From NCBI GenBank assembly GCA_944387535.1, contig CALXFI010000007.1, forward strand, positions 1-36,765: DNA of 36,765 bases, read 5' to 3'. This document shows, piece after piece, positions 22,263 to 30,920 of the stretch; within the stretch, counting starts at the first letter, position 1, and each line of letters begins with the position of its first letter. Below the pieces are notes generated by a model, which saw only the letters and a program-made list of their open reading frames with translations, had not been told where the DNA came from and did not search any database. Origin of the DNA: an uncultured Clostridia bacterium. Its GTDB lineage: Bacteria; Bacillota; Clostridia; TANB77; CAG-508. A program made the position numbers and the translations under genes.

Positions 22263-24686
22263 ATGGCTTATAATTTTAAAGAAATAGAAAAGAAATGGCA
22301 AGAAAAATGGTACAGTGAAGGTACTTTTAATGCTAAAGATGATTACTCTATGAAAAAATGGTATGGATTAATTGAATTTCCTTATCCTTCTGGACAAGGT
22401 CTTCACGTAGGACATCCAAGAAGCTATACAGCCTTAGATGTTATTGCAAGAAAAAGAAGAATGCAAGGATATAATGTTTTATTTCCTATAGGTTTTGATG
22501 CATTTGGTCTTCCTGCTGAAAACTACGCAATTAAAAATCACATCCATCCAAAAATTACAACAGAGAAAAACATTGCTCATTTTAAATCACAATTAAAATC
22601 AATTGGTTTTTCTTTTGATTGGTCAAGAGAAATTAATACAACTGACCCTGATTATTATAAATGGACTCAATGGATTTTTATCCAATTATATAAGCACGGA
22701 TTAGCTTACAAAGCTACGATGCCAATCAACTTCTGTACTGGATGTAAAGTAGGTCTAGCAAATGAAGAAGTTGTTAATGGTGTATGTGAAAGATGTGGAA
22801 GCCCTGTTGTTCAAAAAGAGAAAAGTCAATGGATGCTTAAAATTACTGAATATGCACAAAGGTTAATTGATGATTTAGATGATGTTGATTATTTAGATAA
22901 AATTAAAGCTCAACAAAAAAATTGGATTGGTCGTTCTGAAGGTGCTGAAGTTACATTTAAAATTGCTAACTCAGATGAAACTTTAACAGTTTATACGACT
23001 AGACCTGACACTTTATTTGGAGCCACATATATGGTAGTTGCACCAGAACACCATATTATTGAGAAATTATCTAATAAAATTACTAATATGGATGAAGTAG
23101 AAGAATACAGAAAGAAAACTGCTTTAAAGTCTGATTTTGAAAGATCAGAACTAAATAAGGAAAAAACAGGTTGTGAAGTTAAAGGTATTAAAGCAATTAA
23201 CCCATTAACTGGGAAAGAAATCCCAATTTGGATATCAGATTATGTTTTAATTACTTACGGAACAGGTGCTATTATGGCTGTTCCTGGACATGATACTCGT
23301 GACCATGATTTCGCAACTAAATTTAATTTACCAATTATTCAAGTTATTAAGTCAAATTCTGATGATGTAACTTGTGATGTATCAAAAGAAGCTTTTACAG
23401 ATGTTGAAACAGGAGTTTTAATTAATTCTGGATTTTTAAATGGTTTATCTGTAAATGATGCTAAAAAGAAAGTTATTGAATATTTAGAAGAAAATCATAT
23501 TGGTAAAAAACAAGTAAATTATAAACTTCGTGACTGGGTATTTTCTAGACAGCGTTATTGGGGAGAACCAATTCCTATGGTTCATTGTGATAAATGTGGA
23601 TGGGTTCCAATTCCAGAAGATGAACTTCCACTAAAATTACCTGATATTAAAGATTATGAGCCTGGAGAAAATGGTGAATCACCTTTAGCTAAGCATACTG
23701 AATGGGTAAATACTACTTGTCCTAAATGTGGTGGTAAAGCTACAAGAGAAACTGATACTATGCCACAATGGGCTGGTTCATCTTGGTATTACCTAAGATA
23801 TATGGATCCACATAATGACAAAGCTTTAGCATCAAAAGAGGCCTTAGAATATTGGTCACCTGTTGACTGGTATAATGGTGGTATGGAACATACAACTCTT
23901 CACCTATTATATTCAAGATTTTGGCATAAATTCTTATATGACATTGGAGTTGTTCCTACTAAAGAGCCATATCAAAAGAGAACTTCTCATGGTATGATTT
24001 TAGGTAGCAATGGTGAAAAAATGTCTAAATCTAAAGGTAATGTTGTTAACCCTGACGAAGTCGTTGATGAATTTGGTGCTGATAGCTTTAGAGTTTATGA
24101 AATGTTTATGGGACCATTTGACCAAACAGCTCCATGGTCTATGGAAAGTATTAGAGGTTGTTCTAAGTTCTTAGATAGAGTATGGAATTTACAGTCAATG
24201 TTAGTAGATGGAGATACATATTCTCCTAAGTTTGAAAAGATGATGCACAGAGCTATTAAGAAAGTTTCTTCTGATATTGAAGAAATGAAATTTAATACTT
24301 GTATTTCTACTTTCATGACAATGGTAAATGAATTTTACAAAGCCAAAACTATTAATAAAGCTGAATTTAAAACATTTTTACAATTGTTAAATCCTTTTGC
24401 ACCTCATATGACAGAAGAACTTTGGCAAACCGTATTGGGTGAAAATGAAGATTTAGCTTATCAAAAATGGCCTGAGTATGACGAATCTAAAACTATAGCT
24501 GATGAAATTACTTTACCTATTCAATTTAATGGAAAATTAAAAGGAACTGTTCAAATTGCTTTAGATGAAGATGAAACTTCAGTTAAAGATAAAGTACATA
24601 ATGCAATTGATTCAAAATTGGAAGGTAAAACAGTTATAAAAGAAATTTACGTTAAGAATAAAATTTATAATATTGTTGTAAAATAA
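22263..24686 (+). CDS. leuS: leucyl-tRNA synthetase
   Basis: Class Ia aminoacyl-tRNA synthetase that charges tRNA-Leu. 807 residues. The ATP-binding HIGH motif appears as [13 protein letters not shown] (about 45-55) and KMSKS as [12 protein letters not shown] (about 575-585). Two cysteine pairs form a zinc knuckle (CTGCK and CERCG, about 160-190), and further CxxC pairs (CDKCG, CPKCGG) lie in the insertion after the CP1 editing domain (about 220-410, with [14 protein letters not shown] and [19 protein letters not shown]). The frame opens 11 codons earlier, but AAAGGGG stands eight bases before the ATG at 22263 ([12 protein letters not shown]), the canonical start. It ends in a strong hairpin terminator. 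Regulation by a T-box is not seen, as the leader is only about 30 nt. Confidence 0.98.
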   Translation: MAYNFKEIEKKWQEKWYSEGTFNAKDDYSMKKWYGLIEFPYPSGQGLHVGHPRSYTALDVIARKRRMQGYNVLFPIGFDAFGLPAENYAIKNHIHPKITTEKNIAHFKSQLKSIGFSFDWSREINTTDPDYYKWTQWIFIQLYKHGLAYKATMPINFCTGCKVGLANEEVVNGVCERCGSPVVQKEKSQWMLKITEYAQRLIDDLDDVDYLDKIKAQQKNWIGRSEGAEVTFKIANSDETLTVYTTRPDTLFGATYMVVAPEHHIIEKLSNKITNMDEVEEYRKKTALKSDFERSELNKEKTGCEVKGIKAINPLTGKEIPIWISDYVLITYGTGAIMAVPGHDTRDHDFATKFNLPIIQVIKSNSDDVTCDVSKEAFTDVETGVLINSGFLNGLSVNDAKKKVIEYLEENHIGKKQVNYKLRDWVFSRQRYWGEPIPMVHCDKCGWVPIPEDELPLKLPDIKDYEPGENGESPLAKHTEWVNTTCPKCGGKATRETDTMPQWAGSSWYYLRYMDPHNDKALASKEALEYWSPVDWYNGGMEHTTLHLLYSRFWHKFLYDIGVVPTKEPYQKRTSHGMILGSNGEKMSKSKGNVVNPDEVVDEFGADSFRVYEMFMGPFDQTAPWSMESIRGCSKFLDRVWNLQSMLVDGDTYSPKFEKMMHRAIKKVSSDIEEMKFNTCISTFMTMVNEFYKAKTINKAEFKTFLQLLNPFAPHMTEELWQTVLGENEDLAYQKWPEYDESKTIADEITLPIQFNGKLKGTVQIALDEDETSVKDKVHNAIDSKLEGKTVIKEIYVKNKIYNIVVK

Positions 24687-24691
24687 TATAT

Positions 24692-24727
24692 AAAAGCCTA
24701 TTAGGATAAAAGTTCTAATAGGCTTTT
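24692..24727. terminator. bidirectional terminator after leuS
   Basis: AAAAGCCTATTAG (24692-24704) and CTAATAGGCTTTT (24715-24727), a perfect 13-bp stem, with a T-run on the plus strand and the reverse on the minus. It serves leuS and the convergent coiled-coil gene, whose stop codon overlaps its end. Confidence 0.88.
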
Positions 24728-25250
24728 ATCCATTTTGAACTTTTTGTTGTAAATAGTAAATTTCATCAGAATGTCTATTTATAATTTTTTCGTTTCTTTC
24801 TATTCTTCTTTCTAGATCTTCACTTTTTTCACTATTTCCTGTAACAACATCAAGAAGTATTTGTAATTTTTCTCCATGTTCTTTTTCTATTACAGCAACT
24901 CTACCACTAAGTGTTCCTAATTCTTTTTTAATTTCTGGAATTTCATTTACTGAGACTTGCATTTCACTTACCTGTTCTCGTAACTTTATTACTTGTCCTT
25001 GTAATCCATCATATTTATTTTCTAATCCTCCTATTTTATCTTGCATCCCTCCTATTTGGTCCTGCATTTTTTCTATTTGGTCCTGCATTCCTCCCATTTG
25101 GTCCTGCATTCCTCCCATTTGGTCCTGCATTCCTCCCATTTGGTCCTGCATTTTTCCTATTTGTTCTTGCATTCCTCCTATTTGTTTATTTGTTTTCTTT
25201 TGTTCATCATAAATTTTTAATATAACAGAATTGATTTCATTATTGTCCAT
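24726..25250 (-). CDS. coiled-coil protein with tandem heptads
   Basis: A 174-residue soluble protein of unknown function. After a short N-terminus (MDNNEINSVILKIYDEQKK) come about eight heptads of the form DQMGGMQ (residues about 22-78): a run of Met and Gln with Gly-Gly that reads as a regular coiled coil or beta-helix-like rod. A second coil rich in Glu/Lys follows (to about 125). The C-terminus (LLDVVTGNSEKSEDLERRIE, then NEKIINRHSDEIYYLQQ) resembles tails of other Firmicutes coiled-coil proteins of unknown role. GGAGG lies about eight bases before the ATG, and the promoter is TTGACT-17-TATACT. The heptads are encoded by 21-bp DNA repeats, three of them nearly identical, so length can change by slippage. 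Confidence 0.8.
   Translation of the reverse strand: MDNNEINSVILKIYDEQKKTNKQIGGMQEQIGKMQDQMGGMQDQMGGMQDQMGGMQDQIEKMQDQIGGMQDKIGGLENKYDGLQGQVIKLREQVSEMQVSVNEIPEIKKELGTLSGRVAVIEKEHGEKLQILLDVVTGNSEKSEDLERRIERNEKIINRHSDEIYYLQQKVQNG
25029..25185 (-). repeat. 21-bp tandem repeat array
   Basis: About seven to eight units of 21 bases, each encoding one heptad of the coiled-coil protein. The middle three (about 25081-25143) are identical or nearly so; outer units have diverged. The unit is a multiple of three, so gain or loss keeps the frame. Confidence 0.88.
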
Positions 25251-25302
25251 TTTTTGTCCTCCTTATAAATTTTATTTTTATAATTCGATTTAAATTATTG
25301 TT

Positions 25303-25331
25303 AGTATAAAATCTCCAAGAAAAAAAGTCAA
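25303..25331 (-). promoter_or_regulatory. promoter of the coiled-coil gene
   Basis: Minus strand: TTGACT (25326-25331), 17 bases, TATACT (25303-25308), about 50 bases upstream of the start codon. Confidence 0.75.
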
Positions 25332-25451
25332 ATAAAGATCTTTTTAAAATTTAAAATTTTTATTATACTTTCTTAAATATTCTAATTTTTTCATTTGTTT
25401 CTTCACTTTTTTAACTCTTGTCATTTTTTCCTTGTTCTATTTTACTTGATA

Positions 25452-25715
25452 GTGAACTACCAACCACCTAAAGGTTGCTGGCTTCGAGGATGAAATTCTT
25501 TCATCCGCTTAAGAAGTTTAGCATTTAAGTTTCCACCTTTTTAGGCAACCCTTATTCTTACAAGCGTGTCCACTTCGCCACTACCGTATATCCACAATTA
25601 TGTGTGACTTAGGTGCTACTTTTTTCTTCATATCTTTGATGTTCCAACAATCTATTATTTATGCTTGGAACATGATTGCTTATATCCCCCCACCTAAAGG
25701 AATGTGGGGTTTATA
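25452..25715 (-). mobile_element. non-autonomous IS605-like element
   Basis: One end is GTGAACTACCAACCACCTAA (25452-25471), with a hairpin pairing ACC/GGT and CC/GG around CTAAA. The other is a hairpin CCCCAC (25688-25693)/GTGGGG (25704-25709) also with CTAAAGG in its loop. In between are a perfect GGATGAAA/TTTCATCC hairpin (25488-25506) and a 9-bp ATGTTCCAA/TTGGAACAT hairpin (25639-25673). There is no ORF. The end motif and hairpin-only ends fit an IS200/IS605 derivative of a subfamily different from the TnpB copy at 35659. It lies in the 767-base gap between two genes; the rest (25332-25451, 25716-26000) is plain AT-rich spacer with no firm promoter for the next gene beyond TATAAT at 25979. 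Confidence 0.65.
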
Positions 25716-26017
25716 CTCCTAATTTATAAATTCGATAAAATTATATTTTATATATAATTGACCTAAATTTGATATTAATAATTTACTTTTGCTCCATACT
25801 CTATCTATTTTTTTATAAAATTATTTGGGAAAATTTTATAGATAACAAACATTTGAAATCAAATTATGATGATATTATAATAACCTTATTTCAAAATGTC
25901 AAGCATATTCTATTTTTTTGTAACTAAACTGTAATTAATATTTAATACTTATGAAATATTTTTTCGTGTTTTTTATAGTATAATATTGTTAGATTAGACT
26001 ATAAGGAGTATATAAAT

Positions 26018-27118
26018 ATGAGCATAGAATCAGATTTAAGAAAAGATGGAATTGAAGTAACTGAAAAACTAGATACTTTAAGAATTAATTCTATTGCAAG
26101 AAATGTTTCATTAAAACTTTGTGAAACTTTCCCTGAATTTAATTTAAACCAAAATGAATTATTTATTAAATTATCTAGATTAAATATGTATAAAGCAAAG
26201 ATGCCTGAAGGAATGGCTGAAGCAAATTACTTTTATAAAAATACTTCTATATATTTTAATGAGCATATTCAAGATGAAGATTTAGAAGAATTTGCAATTC
26301 ATGAATGCATCCATTATTTACAAGAGGTAAAAGATAAGAAAAATTATCTAGTTAGAATGGGCCTTTGTGATTATACTGAATTTAAAATTTATGGACTAGG
26401 ACTAAATGAAGCTGCAGTTCAGCTTATGGCATCCAAAGTTAATGGAATACCAAAAGAATTTGTCAAATATTTTGGTATTAGTTTTGAAACAATAAGTCCT
26501 TCATATTATCCGCTAGAATGTTGTCTTGTTAGTCAAATGGCATACATAACTGGTGAAAATGTTTTATTTGAAAGCACATTAAATAGTAACGATAATTTTA
26601 AAGAAACATTTGCAAATTTAACATCACCAAAAACTTTTATGGCAATTCAAAATGCTATTGATGATATTTTAAATAGTGAAGAAGAAATTATTAAATTAAA
26701 TAATAGAATAGCAACTATTGATGATAGAAACAAAAAAGTAGATGGAATGTTACAAAAAATTGATGAATTAAAAAGAGAGATTTCTTTAACATTTATGAGA
26801 ACACAAAATCTTATAATTTCTAGTTATTTTGATAAAGCATTTAATTCAATTTCTAACTTAGAAGAAGTTGAAAATTATAGAAGGAAATTATATACTTTTA
26901 AAGATTATCTTGGATGTACAGAAGGTTATACTTTCTTTAATGACTACTATGTAAATAAGATGATGGATCTAGAAAAGAAATATAATGCTATAGAAAATGG
27001 AGAAGTTGAAACTGCAATTAAGGTAATTTCTAAAAAAGAAAACATTTTTGTTTCAATTTTCAAAGCTATTAAAAAATTAATCTTAGGTGAAGGCGCAAAA
27101 GAAAATATTAATGAATAA
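26018..27118 (+). CDS. putative HExxH zinc metallopeptidase
   Basis: A 366-residue soluble protein of unrecognised family. The N-terminal half has AIHECIHYLQE (about residues 91-101), a zincin HExxH motif. About 35 residues later comes LGLNEAAVQLMASK, where the Glu could be the third zinc ligand in gluzincin style. The C-terminal half (about 220-345) is a Lys/Glu-rich helical region with likely coiled coil (EEEIIKLNNRIATIDDRNKK), then a short hydrophobic patch (IFVSIFKAIKKLIL) that could sit on a membrane. There is no signal peptide, so a cytoplasmic enzyme is expected. GGAG stands about nine bases before the ATG, and TATAAT at 25979-25984 may be the -10 box. Monocistronic, ended by a terminator shared with the convergent GltD-like gene. 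Enzyme activity and substrate are inferences from the motif alone. Confidence 0.72.
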   Translation: MSIESDLRKDGIEVTEKLDTLRINSIARNVSLKLCETFPEFNLNQNELFIKLSRLNMYKAKMPEGMAEANYFYKNTSIYFNEHIQDEDLEEFAIHECIHYLQEVKDKKNYLVRMGLCDYTEFKIYGLGLNEAAVQLMASKVNGIPKEFVKYFGISFETISPSYYPLECCLVSQMAYITGENVLFESTLNSNDNFKETFANLTSPKTFMAIQNAIDDILNSEEEIIKLNNRIATIDDRNKKVDGMLQKIDELKREISLTFMRTQNLIISSYFDKAFNSISNLEEVENYRRKLYTFKDYLGCTEGYTFFNDYYVNKMMDLEKKYNAIENGEVETAIKVISKKENIFVSIFKAIKKLILGEGAKENINE

Positions 27119-27150
27119 AGAAGCTTAAAAATCTTAAGCTTCTTTTAATT
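27118..27150. terminator. bidirectional terminator between convergent genes
   Basis: AAGAAGCTTAA (27118-27128) and TTAAGCTTCTT (27134-27144), a perfect 11-bp stem with TTTTAATTTTT after it. The stem includes the last base of the metallopeptidase stop codon and the stop codon of the GltD-like gene. Confidence 0.85.
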
Positions 27151-28411
27151 TTTCTACTATTTTCTTTGCCGCTTCTCTTCCAGAATATGCCGCCCAAGCT
27201 ACTGTTCCTCTTACTCCTGCTAAGTCACCTCCAGCATATATTTTAGATTTTGAAGTTTCATAATTTTCGTTGACTTCTATATTTCCCCATTTTGTTAAAT
27301 TTAAGTTTAAATCTTTTACAAATGGTGCTGGATTTGCTCCTAAAGCCATAACAACATAATCTGCATCTATAATATAATTACTTCCTTCTATATTTACAGG
27401 CGAAAGCCTTGTGTCACCCTCTTTTTGTACTAGCTCTGTTTTTATCAACTCTAATTTTTCTACTTTTTCTTCTCCCAAGACTTTTACTATATTATTTTGG
27501 AATAAAAATTCTACTCCTTCTTTCATTGCTTCTTCTACTTCTTTATCTTCTGCTGGCATTTGTCCTCTCGCTCTTCTATATACCACTTTTACTTCTTTAG
27601 CTCCAAGTCTTTTTATAGTTCTTGCGCAATCCATTGCTACATTTCCTCCGCCAGCAACTGCAACAATTTTTCCTTCATAATTTGGATGCATATTATATTC
27701 TAATAACTCATTTCCTCCATATACACCATCTAAATCTTCTCCTTCTATTCCCATTTTAGAAGAACAATTTGCTCCAAATGCTAAAAATACAGCATCATAT
27801 TCTTTTTCTAAATTATCCAGATCTATATTTTTTCCTATTTCTTTACCATATTCTACTTTTACACCTAAATCTAAGATATTATCTACTGTTTGCTTTACAA
27901 TTTTTTTATCAAGTCTAAAATCAGGTATTCCATGTACTAATAGTCCACCTAAGTAATTATATTTTTCAAATATGGTAACTTCTACTCCTTCTTTTGCTAA
28001 GAAGGCTGCTGCTGTGAGTCCTGCTGGCCCACCACCTATTACGGCTACTTTTTTATCTCCTAAAACTTTCTTATTTTCTTCTATTTCTTTTTTCCAAACT
28101 TTTAATAAACTATTTCCTTCTTCCATGGCTTTATCAAAAGCAAAAGCTTCTAAATCACCAATTGATACAGGTTCACCTTTAATTCCTCTTACACACGAAC
28201 CTTGACATTGTTTTTGATGAGGACAAATTCTTCCACAAACTCCTTGAAGTACTGTTGTCTTACACAATATTTCATAAGCCTTGCTATAATTTCTCTCTTT
28301 AATCTCTTTTATAAAATCTGGTATCTCATTATGAAGTGGACACCCTTTATTTGAGCAAGGTTTTACTTTACAATTTAAACAATATTCTGCTTTTTCTTTT
28401 ATTCCTTCCAT
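27134..28411 (-). CDS. GltD-like FAD/NAD(P) oxidoreductase
   Basis: Flavoprotein of the glutamate synthase small-subunit / dihydropyrimidine dehydrogenase family, 425 residues. The N-terminal domain has two Cys clusters for 4Fe-4S centres (CLNCKVKPCSNKGCPLHN, about 12-29, and GVCGRICPHQKQCQGSCVRG, about 58-77). The FAD site is KVAVIGGGPAGLTAAAFLAK (about 120), with NYLGGLLVHGIPDFRL after it. The NAD(P) site is AVAGGGNVAMDCARTIKRLG (about 252), then VVYRRARGQMPA. The C-terminal YAGGDLAGVRGTVAWAAYSG binds FAD. No gltB large subunit is nearby, so the partner may be elsewhere, as with stand-alone NADPH:acceptor subunits in Clostridia. GGGAG stands about seven bases before the ATG. Confidence 0.88.
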   Translation of the reverse strand: MEGIKEKAEYCLNCKVKPCSNKGCPLHNEIPDFIKEIKERNYSKAYEILCKTTVLQGVCGRICPHQKQCQGSCVRGIKGEPVSIGDLEAFAFDKAMEEGNSLLKVWKKEIEENKKVLGDKKVAVIGGGPAGLTAAAFLAKEGVEVTIFEKYNYLGGLLVHGIPDFRLDKKIVKQTVDNILDLGVKVEYGKEIGKNIDLDNLEKEYDAVFLAFGANCSSKMGIEGEDLDGVYGGNELLEYNMHPNYEGKIVAVAGGGNVAMDCARTIKRLGAKEVKVVYRRARGQMPAEDKEVEEAMKEGVEFLFQNNIVKVLGEEKVEKLELIKTELVQKEGDTRLSPVNIEGSNYIIDADYVVMALGANPAPFVKDLNLNLTKWGNIEVNENYETSKSKIYAGGDLAGVRGTVAWAAYSGREAAKKIVEKLKEA

Positions 28412-28476
28412 TTTCTTCTCCCTATAAACATTTTGCTATATTTTATTACATATATAGATTTACGTCAATTACTAAA

Positions 28477-29030
28477 CTACTTGTTCAATTCTTGCATTAC
28501 TAGCATTAAATCATTTACAAAATCTATTTTCTTAGTTTCATCTCTCAAAAGTGCTGCTGGATGCCATGTTGGCATATATTTTATACCTTTTTTCTCCATC
28601 CATTTTCCTCTGGAAGCTGTTATTCCATATTGTTTCCCTAATATATGTTTTAGTGCAACGCTTCCGAAGTAAAACAATTATTTCTGGTTTTACTAATATA
28701 ACTTGGTTTCTTAAATAATCCATACATGCATCACATTCATCTTCTTCTGGATTACGGTTTCCTGGTGGTCTACATTTTACAATATTTGCAATATAGACTT
28801 CTTCTCTTTTCAATCCTATTGCTTGGAATGCTAAATTCATAAGTTTTCCTGCTCTACCTACAAAAGGTTCTCCGAAGTCTATCCTCGTCTGCTCCAGGTC
28901 CTTCTCCTATAAACATTAATCTAGCATTTTTATTTCCAGTTCCAAATACTATATTTGTTCGTCCATTACATAATTTACATTTATTACATCCTTTAATTGA
29001 CGCTTCTAAATCTTCCCAATTGTCGTACAT
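28477..29030 (-). pseudogene. type-4/5 uracil-DNA glycosylase, two frameshifts
   Basis: Removes uracil from DNA. Three adjoining frames together make one full-length protein of about 184 residues: MYDNWEDLEASIKGCNKCKL with CxxC (4Fe-4S ligands), then RLMFIGEGPGADED (motif 1), a shift, GRAGKLMNLAFQAIGL and VYIANIVKCRPPGNRNPEEDE, a second shift, then GSVALKHILGK and MPTWHPAALLR (motif 2). Each shift is one extra C in the context CTT-C-GGA, at 28871-28877 and 28663-28669. Removing both restores GEPFVGRAGK and LLGSVALK exactly. The start is the ATG at 29028-29030 with AAGGAG upstream; the reading can be extended to 29054 but that overlaps the LdcA stop. It is either a recent pseudogene or a sequencing or assembly artefact. 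Confidence 0.88.
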
Positions 29031-29043
29031 TTTCTTCTCCTTT

Positions 29044-29967
29044 TTATATATCATTTACACATTTCTCTAATAGTGTTATTTTCTCTTTTGAATTTGTATC
29101 TATTTTTGCTTTTGTTCCAATTGGTATTACTATTTTTTGTTCAATATGTCCAAAATTATCTGATTTTATAATAGGAAAATTATATTTATCTCCAATTACA
29201 TCTAAAATTATTTTTTCTAGCGAAATATTACTTTCATGATTATAACTTCCTATCCATAACCCTTTTATTTTATCAAACACACCATTTTGCTTCATGAAAT
29301 ATAAATAATTGCTTGCCATAGCTGGTCCTGTCTCAAATCCTAATTCTTCTAAAAATAATATTTTGTCTGCAAAATCTATTTTATATTTTCCTTCTACTAA
29401 TCCCCTTGTTAAACTAAGATTTCCACCAATTAGTTCTCCTTCGGCAAGTCCATTTTTTATTACTTTATAATCTTCTGGTTTTCCTAAATTTAAATCACAA
29501 TCAACAAAACGTTTTATTGCTTCATTATAGCTAAAATCTGTCTCATCTGTAGCTATTGTTTTAAAGTTTGTCCCACTAAATGTAACAAGTCCAGTTTTAG
29601 CAGTTATAATATTTGTAAGTGATGTTATATCACTATAACCACAAATAATCTTTGGATTCTTCTTTATTATATCATAATCTAGGTATTCAAAAGTGGAATT
29701 TGAATTTTCCCCACCTTTAGCGCCCCATATCATTTTTATTTCTTTATTAGAAAACATATAGTTAATATCTTCTGCTTTTTCTTTTGCTGTACTACTATAA
29801 CCACATGTATTAGAAAAAAGATTTTTTGAAAACTCTACTTTAAAACCATCTTTTTCTACTTTTTCTTTTGCCCTCATTATTTCTTCTATATTATTATCTA
29901 TTATAGGATTCGAAGGTGCTACAACTCCAATTGTATCACCTTTTTTTAATCTATTTGGAATTATCAT
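29044..29967 (-). CDS. S66-family LD-carboxypeptidase
   Basis: Serine peptidase of the LdcA/MccF family that cleaves the D-Ala (or related amide) from recycled murein tetrapeptides in the cytoplasm. 307 residues. Seen: GVVAPSNPI (about 14-22), MIWGAKGGENSNSTFEYLDY (about 79-98, the oxyanion region), the nucleophile region PKIICGYSDITSL with Ser in YSD (about 115), the Glu/Gly-rich GELIGGNLSLTRGLV (about 180-195), and the late His in SDNFGHIEQKIVIPIG (about 280). This order of Ser-Glu-His fits the family. Starts with AAAGGAG about ten bases before the ATG, two bases after the pgeF stop, so the pair is an operon. It overlaps the upstream extension of the UDG frame by a few codons. Confidence 0.9.
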   Translation of the reverse strand: MIIPNRLKKGDTIGVVAPSNPIIDNNIEEIMRAKEKVEKDGFKVEFSKNLFSNTCGYSSTAKEKAEDINYMFSNKEIKMIWGAKGGENSNSTFEYLDYDIIKKNPKIICGYSDITSLTNIITAKTGLVTFSGTNFKTIATDETDFSYNEAIKRFVDCDLNLGKPEDYKVIKNGLAEGELIGGNLSLTRGLVEGKYKIDFADKILFLEELGFETGPAMASNYLYFMKQNGVFDKIKGLWIGSYNHESNISLEKIILDVIGDKYNFPIIKSDNFGHIEQKIVIPIGTKAKIDTNSKEKITLLEKCVNDI

Positions 29968-29969
29968 AT

Positions 29970-30821
29970 TTAACTATTCTCCTTTAATTCTATTAAAGCT
30001 GTATTTAATCCGTAATTTTCTTTTTCAAACCTATATGAGTGTAAAATTTCAGGATTGCACATTGTACAGATTTTACTATCAATTATATTTTCTTTTTTTA
30101 CCCCTTTTCTTTCTAAGATTATTTTATTTATTAAAACAGTATCAATAATCCATTTTTTATTAGGTATTTTTTCTTCTATAATCTCTTTTAAATTTTCTTC
30201 CCCCAAATCTTGAAATTCTTTTTGGAACTGACTTTTAACATTTTCCTCTACTTCAAAATGGCATTTTCTAATTGATGGACAAATGCAAACAATTATATCT
30301 TCTGGTCTGCTATTAAATTCATTTACCATTTTTTCTACTGTTTTTATAGATATTCTTTGAAGAGTTCCTTTCCAACCAGAATGTACATTTGCAATTACTC
30401 TTTTTACTGGATCAAAGAATAAAAGTGAAATACAGTCAGCGCTAGTGCTACTTAATATTAAATTAGGTTTGTTTGTAATTAGTCCATCTATGGCCTTATA
30501 TTCTTCCAAATTAATATCTGCTTCTTCTTTATTAATCTTATTTTTTACAACTTTAACATTATTAGTATGTTCTTGTAAAGGTTTTACTATATTTTTATAA
30601 TCTTCACCTAAAGTTTTGCACATTTTCTTATATGAATTAATTGCAAATTCTTTTTCCTCTTCTGTAATAGGTTTTCCATTACTTCTATTAGTCATAAAAT
30701 TTAATTCTCTTCCTAGGCTATAGCAATGAACAACTTCTTTATATTCTAATAATCTTCTAAACTGTAAATATTCTATCCCATCTTTTTTTATATGAATTAC
30801 ATTCTCATTAGATAAATCCAT
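29970..30821 (-). CDS. pgeF: peptidoglycan editing factor PgeF (YfiH/LACC1 family)
   Basis: Cytoplasmic enzyme of the YfiH family, 283 residues. It is thought to remove wrongly loaded L-Ser from UDP-MurNAc; members were earlier called polyphenol oxidases. Characteristic motifs: ADCISLLFFDPVKRVIANVH (about 128-147), with the Cys-His metal/active-site residues, and SGWKGTLQRISIKTVEKM. CPSIRKCHFEVE (about 180-191) with the third conserved Cys/His follows. AGGAGG is close to the ATG and lies beside the palindrome at 30833-30920. It is in an operon with the LD-carboxypeptidase, both of murein metabolism. Whether addB reads into it through the palindrome is not known. Confidence 0.9.
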   Translation of the reverse strand: MDLSNENVIHIKKDGIEYLQFRRLLEYKEVVHCYSLGRELNFMTNRSNGKPITEEEKEFAINSYKKMCKTLGEDYKNIVKPLQEHTNNVKVVKNKINKEEADINLEEYKAIDGLITNKPNLILSSTSADCISLLFFDPVKRVIANVHSGWKGTLQRISIKTVEKMVNEFNSRPEDIIVCICPSIRKCHFEVEENVKSQFQKEFQDLGEENLKEIIEEKIPNKKWIIDTVLINKIILERKGVKKENIIDSKICTMCNPEILHSYRFEKENYGLNTALIELKENS

Positions 30822-30832
30822 TTTCCCTCCTT

Positions 30833-30920
30833 TGAGACATTGGGTGGACGGGCCTTTTTTGTCTCAGTTTTTTATTATTTTGCAAAATGAGACATTTTAT
30901 GCCCGTCCCCATTTGTCTCA
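30833..30920. repeat. 88-bp imperfect palindrome, repeat family B
   Basis: Both ends are TGAGACA/TGTCTCA. A second internal pair of the same motif lies at about 30864 and 30890, and GGACGGGC/GCCCGTCC lies between them on each side. The element looks like a miniature transposon or a double hairpin. It contains the addB stop codon; the last 15 or so residues of AddB are encoded within it. A smaller relative may be the palindrome at 5871-5909. Confidence 0.85.

Noticed and set aside
25029..25185. CRISPR array
   Set aside because: The 21-bp units are contiguous with no spacers and are in frame in a coiled-coil gene.
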